In this document: piece by piece, positions 58,136-64,000 of the stretch
How the letters are laid out: every line of letters begins with the position of its first letter
Position numbering within the stretch: position 1 is the first letter of the stretch
Assembly (NCBI RefSeq): GCF_001865015.1
Contig: NZ_MJGV01000035.1
Location: forward strand, 1-64,000
Source: Curtobacterium sp. MMLR14_010
Lineage (GTDB): Bacteria > Actinomycetota > Actinomycetes > Actinomycetales > Microbacteriaceae
Length of the DNA stretch: 64,000 bases
Direction: 5' to 3'
Program-made: the position numbers and the translations under genes
The notes under the pieces: model-generated
What the model was told of the DNA's origin: nothing
Database searches by the model: none
Seen by the model: only the letters and a program-made list of their open reading frames with translations

Positions 58136-58528
58136 TTACTGGTGGAGCGCGGCGGACAGTGCTTCCGCCCGTTCGAGCGCGGCATGTGCCTGCTCGAACG
58201 CGGCCGTGACCGCCTTGTACTGATCCGGTGACAGTGACCGAACGTCACCGGCACGGTCGGCGCTGAGGAACAGCACCGGGCCGTAGAGCGGGTCCGCGGT
58301 TCGGGATCGACCGAGCACGACCGCTGCGACGGTCGCAGCCGGGTTGACCTCGGCGGTGTACGCGCCGTTGTCATCGACCCATGCCTCGATCCCGTTCGGG
58401 AGGCGGACCACGTCCACCACACCGCACCCGATCTGCGCTTGCAGGCCCGCGAGGACTGAGGTCCCCACATTCACCACGACGCCGTCGGCGCGACCATCCG
58501 CGGTCGCTCGGATACCCATCAACTTCAT
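58136..58528 (-). CDS. DUF3846-like protein
   Basis: 130 aa from the ATG at 58528. The order fits DUF3846 proteins of plasmids and phages: LAGLQAQIGCGVVDVVRLPNGIEAWVDDNGAYTAEVNPAATVAAVVLG, where the first part forms the core and WVDDNG the conserved turn. The C-terminal ~30 residues are helical (AVTAAFEQAHAALERAEALSAA). Function unknown. Its leader is fold-back element 3. Confidence 0.78.
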   Translation of the reverse strand: MKLMGIRATADGRADGVVVNVGTSVLAGLQAQIGCGVVDVVRLPNGIEAWVDDNGAYTAEVNPAATVAAVVLGRSRTADPLYGPVLFLSADRAGDVRSLSPDQYKAVTAAFEQAHAALERAEALSAALHQ

Positions 58529-58546
58529 GTGTTCTTCCTTCCCTCT

Positions 58547-58748
58547 CGTTGTTTGCCCGTGAAGGCACGTAGTGCCGATCAGGGAGAAGGGCGCAGCGTC
58601 AACCCGGAGGGCGGTGGAGGAGAGAAGTTCCGGCCGAAATAAGGGAGCTTGCGACCGCGGCCGGAAGTTCTCGGGGGAGCCGGCGGCTTGCCGCTTGCGC
58701 TGTGGCCGCCGACCGTACAATCGCCGCAGGCTTCACGGGCAAACAACG
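58547..58748 (-). ncRNA. Fold-back leader element, copy 3
   Basis: Outer arms CGTTGTTTGCCCGTGAAG (58547-58564) and CTTCACGGGCAAACAACG (58731-58748) are perfect reverse complements over 18 bp. Inner hairpin GGCAC-GTA-GTGCC (58564-58576). Second stem TTCCGGCC (58628-58635) with GGCCGGAA (58659-58666), loop GAAATAAGGGAGCTTGCGAC. A 25-bp block beginning GGAGCCGGCGGCTTGC is identical to copy 2. Arms and stems differ from copy 2 yet stay paired. Confidence 0.72.
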
Positions 58749-58801
58749 AACCCGCAGGGTTCAAAGCGCAGCGCCGGCTTGCCGGCTCAGATCGGTCAAT
58801 G

Positions 58802-58863
58802 CAGTCCGCCGTAGGCGGTCCGCTGAGATCAGGACAGTCCGCCGGCGGCGGTCCGATCAGGAT
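58802..58863. repeat. Imperfect direct repeat, ~30-bp units
   Basis: CAGTCCGCCGTAGGCGGTCC then GCTGAGATCAGGA (58802-58834) is followed by CAGTCCGCCGGCGGCGGTCC then GATCAGGATC (58835-58863). Each unit has an internal GCCG/CGGC hairpin. The following ~120 bp contain further inverted pieces (GGCCCCGG with CCGGGGCC; GCTCGAGCAG with CTGCTCGAGC). The repeats could be a protein-binding array, for example a partition or origin site. Confidence 0.6.
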
Positions 58864-59062
58864 CCAGCTCGAGCAGCTCGCCGGCGTGCGAGGCCGGAGC
58901 GTGAAGCGGCCCCGGCCTGTTGGGGGGAACAGAACCGGGGCCGACTGCAGCTCGAGCTGATTTTGGGGGGCTGCTCGAGCCGCGGCGCCTGGAACCGTTG
59001 GGGGAACAGGTCCAAGCGTGGGCCACGGTACGCGCACCCTCCGACGCCAACAACGGCGGCCG
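58864..59062. other. Intergenic stretch with inverted repeats
   Basis: No gene. Contains GC-rich inverted repeats around 58865-58985 and runs of G (TTGGGGGGAACAG, TTTTGGGGGGCTG). Could be a regulatory or partition site; nothing identifies it. Confidence 0.45.
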
Positions 59063-59338
59063 CTATGGGGTGGCTGGGATCTCCGTGCGGTGCTTCACAG
59101 CGGCCCGCCACACCCAGGCCGCGGTAGCGGCCTGGCCACTCCCCCACTCGATCAGGACCGCGTCGGAGCTCGCGGCGATCGCCGCCGCGTCGACGCGATG
59201 ATCCTGACCGTCATAGGTGCGGATCCACGCCCGCACGGGCGCCGGCGGCACGACGTCGGCGACGAGCTCGCCACGGGCCTCTCTGGGCAGTGACACGGCC
59301 TCGTCGGGCAGCCAGCGGTCTCGCCGGCGCCGAGCCAT
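59063..59338 (-). CDS. Small hypothetical plasmid protein
   Basis: 91 aa from the ATG at 59338, overlapping the preceding gene's stop by ATGA. Basic N-terminus (MARRRRDRWLPDEAVSLPRE), then mixed sequence with AWIRTYDGQDHRVDAAAIAASSDAVLIEWG. No family. Co-translated with the gene at 59338-59622. Confidence 0.65.
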   Translation of the reverse strand: MARRRRDRWLPDEAVSLPREARGELVADVVPPAPVRAWIRTYDGQDHRVDAAAIAASSDAVLIEWGSGQAATAAWVWRAAVKHRTEIPATP

Positions 59339-59622
59339 CAGCGGCGCCCCTGCGGCCGGAGTGACCGCTTCTTGAGTCTGTCCATGGGGACCCAGACGTG
59401 GTGAACGAAACCCATGTGCACGAGCTGCACGTAGACCACGTCGCCGTCGGCCTGCTCGACGAACCCGGGACACGTCTGCGGGCCCGACCGGGTGAACTCC
59501 ACCTGCACCCACACCGCCGGGTACCCCGACACCCGGTCCGGCGCCGGCGGCGCGTCGATACCGAGCGGCTGGTCCTCGGGGGGATCTGGGTGGATGGGCG
59601 GACTCCACCGGTGTTCGGGCAT
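59338..59622 (-). CDS. Small hypothetical plasmid protein
   Basis: 94 aa from the ATG at 59622 (GTG at 59652 would add 10). Rich in Pro, Val and His; beta-type pattern WVQVEFTRSGPQTCPGFVEQADGDVVYVQLVHMGFVHHVWVPMDRLKKR suggests an SH3-like or small beta-barrel fold. Divergent from the gene at 59688. No family recognised. Confidence 0.65.
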   Translation of the reverse strand: MPEHRWSPPIHPDPPEDQPLGIDAPPAPDRVSGYPAVWVQVEFTRSGPQTCPGFVEQADGDVVYVQLVHMGFVHHVWVPMDRLKKRSLRPQGRR

Positions 59623-59687
59623 GACGCCGATGATCGCGGCCACCGCCGACACCTGCAGGTGTCGGAGCTCGACGCGAAGATGGGGAC

Positions 59688-59990
59688 ATGACCACCGTGC
59701 GCGGCCTCATCCGCTCGACAGCCACCATCACCGCCGACGGCCACGCGGACGATCAGAGCACAGCGCGTGAGCGCGCCGTCGCCGGCCTGGATCTCACCAC
59801 GCACGAACTGGTGCAGGCGAACACCCTGACCGCGAAGGCGTCGGGTGACATCACGATCCGCGCCGTGGCGCGGTCCAGGGACGTCCGCCCGCTCGAGGCG
59901 ACCGGGACGAACTACCCCGCCGCGATGACCGTCTGCCGACAGAGCATCCCCGACGGGTGGATCAGCCTGCACGTCCTCGTCGACGAGTAG
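59688..59990 (+). CDS. Small hypothetical protein
   Basis: 100 aa, ATG start with AGATGGGGA before it. Thr/Ala/Asp-rich, with beta-type repeats (TATITADGHADDQ, GDITIRAVARS) and one Cys. No family recognised. It is one of few rightward genes in this leftward region, divergent from the pair at 59063-59622. Confidence 0.55.
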   Translation: MTTVRGLIRSTATITADGHADDQSTARERAVAGLDLTTHELVQANTLTAKASGDITIRAVARSRDVRPLEATGTNYPAAMTVCRQSIPDGWISLHVLVDE

Positions 59991-59999
59991 GTGCGCCGG

Positions 60000-60188
60000 T
60001 CACGGCCGCCGGCGCCGGTCGTCCTGCACCTGACCGACCAGGCTCAAAGTGCGCTGCAGCGCCGCCTCGGTCACTGGGTAGTCGGCCGCGGAGCGGTCGA
60101 GCAGATTCAGCTCCTTGATCGCACGACGGCGCGCGGCCGCGAGCTCATCGACGGTGAGCCACCGCAGCGCCTCGAGCTCTTCGTCCAC
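60000..60188 (-). CDS. Small helical protein
   Basis: 62 aa, GTG start, no clear ribosome site. Charged helices with heptad-like spacing (LEALRWLTVDELAAARRRAIKELNLL, TEAALQRTLSLVGQVQDD). Resembles small dimeric accessory proteins but has no recognised family. It stops 9 bp beyond the stop of the rightward gene at 59990. Confidence 0.5.
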   Translation of the reverse strand: MDEELEALRWLTVDELAAARRRAIKELNLLDRSAADYPVTEAALQRTLSLVGQVQDDRRRRP

Positions 60189-60339
60189 GAGGCGTGAGCG
60201 TACCCGCGGACCGACGTGCCACCCTGTCGAAACCCAGCCACCTCGAGCGGCGGCAGATGACGTCGACTACGTGACCACGACCCCTCCGATGGCCTGCGTA
60301 GCGCAGCGAAGACAGGGCGCAGCCGCGCAGCGGCCCACG

Positions 60340-60936
60340 TCAGACTCGCGTCAGGCCGCTCAGGCCGCTCAGGCGACGCCACAGCGGAACCTCGTCGGAG
60401 CGCCACTCCTCGAGCGAGCGGACGTTCAAGCCGCGCGCGTCGACGGTGAGCTCCTTCTCGAACCCGTCCATGTACCGCGCGTACACGCGATCGCTCGGGA
60501 TACGGGCGACCCACACGGTTGCCGAGTGGTCGCCTGGGGCCTGGCGGTCACGGGCGAAGTACCGAGCCTGCTCGACGTCGAGGGTCCACGACAAGCCCTC
60601 TCGGTTCGCCTCCGTCGCGCCCCGGTACGCCACCCGCGTTCCCCGCCGTGGTCGCTGCACGACCATGTCCTCGGTGTACTCGGCGCACTCGAACATCGCT
60701 CGCCACACCTCGATCGGAACGGGGGAATGACCGAGCCGATAACGCCACATCCTCGGTAGGAAGAACGTCAGCATCCCGGGGGTCAGCGATCCCGATTTGA
60801 ACCGCTCGACGACCGCTGACTCAGGTGCGAGGTTGCCGGTCTCGTTCACCAACCGGACGATGCCGGCGAACTCATCGTCTGACAACACCAGGCGCGCCCG
60901 CGCAGCCATCTCGCGCACATCGCTCTCCGCGACCAT
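60340..60936 (-). CDS. Putative ADP-ribosyltransferase-fold protein
   Basis: 198 aa. The C-terminal half has the pattern of ART-like phage and plasmid toxins: a first-strand Arg in VAYRGATEANREG, then LSWTLDVEQARYFARD (the SWT segment equals the STS-like strand), then VYARYMDGFEKELTVDARG with the final Glu. The N-terminal ~90 residues are helical. If active it would transfer ADP-ribose from NAD to a target; if not, a relic. No immunity partner is evident. The call is structural inference. Confidence 0.6.
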   Translation of the reverse strand: MVAESDVREMAARARLVLSDDEFAGIVRLVNETGNLAPESAVVERFKSGSLTPGMLTFFLPRMWRYRLGHSPVPIEVWRAMFECAEYTEDMVVQRPRRGTRVAYRGATEANREGLSWTLDVEQARYFARDRQAPGDHSATVWVARIPSDRVYARYMDGFEKELTVDARGLNVRSLEEWRSDEVPLWRRLSGLSGLTRV

Positions 60937-60959
60937 GTCCCTCTCCCCTGCTCAGGTTC

Positions 60960-61208
60960 CTAGTTGTCTTTGCCGAGTCCCGGCAGCCCGCCGCCCAAAG
61001 CTCGGACAGACTTCCCCTTGTGTGACCGTCGCGGCTTCTTCTTCGGCTTCGCAACGGGCTGCGTTCCGTTCTCGCACCGGAGATGGCTCGATGGCACCTT
61101 GTGCCGCTCGAACCCACGGGCGACCCCATCCACGATGACGACCCGAACCAGTGCGCCGCACGACCCGCAGCGCTCGTAGCCGTCAGGCTTCTGTACGGGG
61201 CGCTTCAT
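60960..61208 (-). CDS. Small zinc-ribbon-like protein
   Basis: 82 aa from the ATG at 61208 (another start 12 bp further out). A CGSCG pair near residue 14 and a Cys in HLRCENG make a possible zinc ribbon; the C-terminal ~30 residues are very basic (AKPKKKPRRSHKGKS). Such small basic zinc proteins bind nucleic acid in phages and plasmids. No family assigned. Confidence 0.62.
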   Translation of the reverse strand: MKRPVQKPDGYERCGSCGALVRVVIVDGVARGFERHKVPSSHLRCENGTQPVAKPKKKPRRSHKGKSVRALGGGLPGLGKDN

Positions 61209-61221
61209 GCGGTGACTCAAC

Positions 61222-61247
61222 GGGGAGGGGCGATTCCGCCCCTCCCC
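61222..61247. terminator. Hairpin between small genes
   Basis: GGGGAGGGGCG-ATTC-CGCCCCTCCCC, perfect 11-bp stem, 4-nt loop, between the stop of the 39-aa gene (61269) and the start of the zinc-ribbon gene (61208). Confidence 0.7.
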
Positions 61248-61268
61248 ATTGCACGCGCTAGCTGGCCG

Positions 61269-61388
61269 CTACTTGGCCTGCTTCGGTGGCTTGATCTGCG
61301 ACGAGGGCGGTCGCACGACTGGCGGGCGCTGCACGTTGGCTGGCTGAATGCCGAACTGCCCATCCGGCTTCCGTGCCTCGTCCGTCAC
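61269..61388 (-). CDS. 39-aa microprotein (QIKPPKQAK tail)
   Basis: GTG start overlapping the stop of the 52-aa gene as GTGA, TAG stop. Sequence rich in Pro, Val and Gln, ending SSQIKPPKQAK, nearly the same as the STSQIQPPSTPKQQAK tail of the partner encoded just upstream. Two coupled microproteins sharing only their last ~14 residues is unusual and argues for a common binding surface or a processing signal. Function unknown. Confidence 0.6.
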   Translation of the reverse strand: MTDEARKPDGQFGIQPANVQRPPVVRPPSSQIKPPKQAK

Positions 61389-61543
61389 TTTGCCTGCTGC
61401 TTCGGCGTCGACGGCGGCTGAATCTGGGACGTGGACGTCCGCGTTGCAGGGCGGTACTGCACTCGAGCAGCCTGCATGCCACGTTCAGTGAGCCGCGAGC
61501 TCGCCGCGGACTTCCGGTACGTACCCTTCGCTGTCTTCGCCAT
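61385..61543 (-). CDS. 52-aa microprotein (QIQPPSTPKQQAK tail)
   Basis: ATG at 61543 with a near-perfect ribosome site TAGGAGGAGG. Basic N-terminal half (MAKTAKGTYRKSAASSRLTE, then RGMQAARVQYRP) followed by a Ser/Thr/Pro tail. Too short for usual gene finders, but the strong ribosome site, start and coupled partner make it convincing. Unknown function; the basic half could bind nucleic acid. Confidence 0.68.
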   Translation of the reverse strand: MAKTAKGTYRKSAASSRLTERGMQAARVQYRPATRTSTSQIQPPSTPKQQAK

Positions 61544-61584
61544 GCTGCGCCTCCTCCTAGCATTATCACCGGGAGAGGGGTCCG

Positions 61585-62277
61585 ATGCCTACAAGTGCGC
61601 TGGGGGTTGCCTTCTACGTCTTCGCCCTGTTCCCCGGGGTTGCCTTCATCTTCGCCCGGGAGGGCCACCAGCCGGCGGTCAAGCGGTCGGTACTGCGGGA
61701 GACCGCAGCGTTAGTGTTCGTGAGCGCTGTCTGTGATGCGATCATCGCAGCCGCCGTCGCGTTTGTCTCAATCTGGTGGGGCACGCTCCGCTCGCGACTC
61801 GGCGAGGTCCTCAGCGGAGATCTCGGCTGGGTGCAGAACAACGTGCCGGCCTCCGTCTTCATCGCCATCGGCACAGCTGGCCTCGCAACCCTGCTGGGCT
61901 ACTTCCTTGGCTCACAGTGGGCAGATACACACGGTCTGCGCCGTATCTGGAAGTCCGCGATCCCCCGGGACACCTCAGCGTGGAAGAAGCTCTTCGATGC
62001 TGCACCCGACAACACAGTCGTGCAGGTGGCCGTGATCCTGAAATCCGGCGCCTGGGTCAGTGGTGAGCTCTACGAGTTCGACGCAGACCCCGACCCGCAC
62101 CCTCATCGCGCGATCGTGCTGACACAGCCTCAGTACAAACCCTCCGACAGTGACGACGCTGCCCCGCTCGAGGGCGTCGACTGGATCGTGATCGAAGCCG
62201 GCGATATCGAGCAGCTTCAGGCTGCCTTCGTCGAGGTCGAAGAGCTCGAGGACACTTCCGACGACGGCGACAACTAG
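61585..62277 (+). CDS. DUF6338-type membrane protein
   Basis: 230 aa, ATG start. Two to three hydrophobic segments (ALGVAFYVFALFPGVAFIFARE, DAIIAAAVAFVSIWWG, VFIAIGTAGLATLLGYFLGSQW) are followed by a cytoplasmic ~110-residue part. The segment PGVAFIFAREGHQP is characteristic of DUF6338. Function unknown. It overlaps the convergent gene at 62274 by 4 bp. Confidence 0.7.
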   Translation: MPTSALGVAFYVFALFPGVAFIFAREGHQPAVKRSVLRETAALVFVSAVCDAIIAAAVAFVSIWWGTLRSRLGEVLSGDLGWVQNNVPASVFIAIGTAGLATLLGYFLGSQWADTHGLRRIWKSAIPRDTSAWKKLFDAAPDNTVVQVAVILKSGAWVSGELYEFDADPDPHPHRAIVLTQPQYKPSDSDDAAPLEGVDWIVIEAGDIEQLQAAFVEVEELEDTSDDGDN

Positions 62278-62657
62278 ACCCCCTCGAGGCCCTTGATCGC
62301 GGTCTCGAGCTGGTCGCGTCGGCCGAACGGGTCGGCGACTCCACTCACCAAGCCGAAGTCGCCGAAGTAAAACCGCCGCGCTAGCTTGAGGACCTCTCGG
62401 GCGACCCCGTCCGTGTCGGTCGGGGCCAACGTGGACTCAAAGACGTACTGCGGCTCGATGCGCCCGGTGGTGACACTGACGACCGAAACAGACCAGCGAA
62501 CCTCCTTCTGCACGAGAAGCGCGCTGCTGTCGTCGAGCTCGACCATTACGTTGCGCTGGTTCTCGTCGTCGTGCTCGATGCGCCCGACCGTCGTCGTGAG
62601 GAAGGGTGCGGCCCCCGAAATTGCGCTGGCGACAGCGAGCGCCTCGAACTCATCCAT
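62274..62657 (-). CDS. Hypothetical protein next to the TIR gene
   Basis: 127 aa, ATG start. Mixed alpha/beta soluble protein with no motif; begins MDEFEALAVASAISGAAPFL and ends GRRDQLETAIKGLEGV. It follows the TIR gene by 12 bp on the same strand, so it is probably co-transcribed with it. A partner or immunity role is conceivable; nothing proves it. Confidence 0.62.
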   Translation of the reverse strand: MDEFEALAVASAISGAAPFLTTTVGRIEHDDENQRNVMVELDDSSALLVQKEVRWSVSVVSVTTGRIEPQYVFESTLAPTDTDGVAREVLKLARRFYFGDFGLVSGVADPFGRRDQLETAIKGLEGV

Positions 62658-62669
62658 GGCTACTTCCCC

Positions 62670-63440
62670 TTAGCCGGCTGAAGCCGAGCTCAGTGCGTCA
62701 GCTTCTTCGCCGTTGAGCTCACCGACAAGCTCGGCAATTTTCTCCGCGATGACCGCCAACGAGTCTTCCTTCGTACTCAGCCCGCCGCGGGAAGCGAGCA
62801 TCGGGCTCACCTGGTCCAACTCCTCGAAGGACACACCATGCAGTACAGGCACCAACAGGCTCCGGCGCAGCAGTGCGCTGAGTTCACTGCTTGCCACGCT
62901 GCGGTCGGTTCGAAGCTTGTCGAGCATCGCCGGCGTCACGAGCACGATTCCGATGCGCGAGGTCGCAAGCCCCTTGTCGATGGCCACCCGCATGTCGGTG
63001 CCGAGCTTCAGTGTGACCTCGCTGAACCAGACCGACACCTCCTCGCCGCGGAGCAAGTCGTAGAGGTCCGTCGCGTCCGCCTGGCGATCCGGCCACGCGT
63101 GGCAGAGAAATACGTCGTGCACCTGCGTGCGCGTCACAACTGCTGCACGGACTGACTCGAGGTCGCGCACTTCCTGCGCCGTGTACGAGACGGAAGACGT
63201 ACTCGGCTGCCAAGACGGCCGGGCCGTACGCCGGCTCCCTCCCCCGCCACTGCTACTGCCGCTGCCGCTGCCACCGCGACTGGTACCGGCGCTGCTCCGC
63301 ACCTGAGCGGCCGGTGTCGGGAAGGGCGAATACGGGCGTGGCGGCGAGTAGCTGTACCGTCCGCGCCGTCCACAAGACGGGCATGCAGCTGCAGCTGCTG
63401 AGGACCGGTGACCCCGAACGGGCGCAGTGCAGTAAGACAT
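62670..63440 (-). CDS. TIR-domain protein (possible NADase effector)
   Basis: 256 aa from the ATG at 63440. N-terminal zinc-ribbon-like part (two Cys pairs, CTAPV and CPSCG), then a long disordered Ser/Gly/Arg linker (~60-90). TIR domain: DVFLCHAWPDRQADATDLYDLL (~109-130), then VWFSEVTLKLGTDMRVAIDKG with the catalytic-position Glu (~139), GIVLVTPAMLDK and the closing EDSLAVIAEKIAEL. Bacterial TIR proteins degrade NAD or signal in phage defence. No sensor gene adjoins it, only the 127-aa unknown, so the defence role is inferred. Confidence 0.85.
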   Translation of the reverse strand: MSYCTAPVRGHRSSAAAAACPSCGRRGRYSYSPPRPYSPFPTPAAQVRSSAGTSRGGSGSGSSSGGGGSRRTARPSWQPSTSSVSYTAQEVRDLESVRAAVVTRTQVHDVFLCHAWPDRQADATDLYDLLRGEEVSVWFSEVTLKLGTDMRVAIDKGLATSRIGIVLVTPAMLDKLRTDRSVASSELSALLRRSLLVPVLHGVSFEELDQVSPMLASRGGLSTKEDSLAVIAEKIAELVGELNGEEADALSSASAG

Positions 63441-63539
63441 GTCAGTGATCGTATCCACGGCAACCGACATTGGGAACACAGCCCGAGCAGTCTCAACAGA
63501 CGATAGGCAACCGGACGGCTCACCACATCGCTTGGATGA

Positions 63540-64000
63540 TTAAGGGCGGAGAACGATTCGGCCGAAGACGTCGCCGTCATCCATCCGTTGGTGCGCAGTC
63601 GCTGCTTCCGCAAGCGGCATGACGGCGTCGATGACCGGGTGCAGCTCCCCGCGCACGGCCGCCTCGAAGCTCGCCAAGCGCGCCGCATCACGCTCGGTAG
63701 GGTCGATCGAGGCGAGACTGAATGTCGCGACGGATCGTGACTTCTGGAACGACTGCATCAGCCTCATCCCGAAGTCTGCGGGCGGGAATCCGGACACGGC
63801 GCCGACGAGCACCATCCGGCCGTTGGGCGCGAGGCGGTCGATGAAGTCGGGGACAGCGGGCCCCCCTGCGATGTCCACGATCACGTCGAACTCGGTTGGC
63901 GCAGATGCGTCACCGTCCCCTGCTCGGTCGAGGATGTGAGTTGCGCCGAACTGCTGCAGTCGGCGGCCGCGGTCCGACGATGAGGTCGTGACGGCGACAG
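63540..64000 (-). CDS. Zinc-type alcohol dehydrogenase/quinone oxidoreductase (5' partial)
   Basis: The frame runs off the window edge; the N-terminal catalytic domain is missing. The visible part is the C-terminal half of an MDR-superfamily enzyme: LQQFGATHILDRAGDG (end of the Rossmann core), FDVIVDIAGGPAVPDFIDRLAPNGRMVLVG and the final QRMDDGDVFGRIVLRP. These enzymes reduce quinones or enones with NADPH. It is the first clearly chromosomal-type metabolic gene at this end. Confidence 0.85.
   Translation of the reverse strand, partial: VAVTTSSSDRGRRLQQFGATHILDRAGDGDASAPTEFDVIVDIAGGPAVPDFIDRLAPNGRMVLVGAVSGFPPADFGMRLMQSFQKSRSVATFSLASIDPTERDAARLASFEAAVRGELHPVIDAVMPLAEAATAHQRMDDGDVFGRIVLRP

Noticed and set aside
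1-64000. CRISPR array or tRNA gene
   Set aside because: No run of regularly spaced short repeats and no cloverleaf sequence were noticed; the tandem repeats at 7251 and 58802 are too short and irregular.

Overview
High-GC actinobacterial DNA, most likely a conjugative plasmid or integrative conjugative element of a Microbacteriaceae-type host such as Curtobacterium (an inference from gene families and style, not a match). Genes are tightly packed with many ATGA/GTGA overlaps, GTG starts are common, and the conjugation genes are of the actinobacterial kind (SCO6880-like protein, VirB4-like ATPase, TraG/VirD4 coupling protein, DUF4913 protein, MobF relaxase). No rRNA, tRNA, CRISPR array or replication initiator was seen.

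Layout. 1-10855: a rightward type IV secretion operon, running from a VirB6/TrbL-like membrane protein cut by the window edge to the coupling protein. 10856-22300: accessory genes and debris, with an IS3-type transposase tail, AraC-family regulators (one a fragment), a DeoR fragment, a TetR/MFS/DoxX/SnoaL cluster sharing one palindromic operator, a CmtR-like sensor with a cation efflux protein, and a P-loop kinase. 22495-44863: a segment bounded by two inverted 24-bp near-palindromes, with a serine recombinase near each end. Inside are two mirror-image Lsr2/YhcG-nuclease cassettes, each beside a different large AT-richer ATPase (Sll1717-type on the left, TrlF-type PHP-ATPase on the right), plus ordinary chromosomal-style cargo (GNAT, SDR/TetR, GntR, GAF-ANTAR pair, AraC). 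44941-53083: MobF relaxase-helicase, a probable oriT region, and a VbhA-like/Fic/HNH operon. 53370-61543: leftward plasmid maintenance and anti-restriction genes (ArdC-like, ParB-like, DUF3846, many small unknowns), punctuated by three copies of a fold-back element whose stems covary. 61585-64000: a DUF6338 membrane protein, an unknown protein, a TIR-domain protein and a truncated oxidoreductase.

How it fits together. The two ends encode transfer (secretion channel, coupling protein, relaxase) and stability in a new host (anti-restriction, partition-like, Fic module). The middle is cargo built by repeated duplication and rearrangement: an AraC cassette and the Lsr2/YhcG cassette both occur twice, in opposite orientation. 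The best candidate for an undescribed system is the Lsr2/YhcG cassette with an exchangeable ATPase neighbour entered at a conserved boundary sequence. The second is the fold-back element, which looks like a structured RNA leader.
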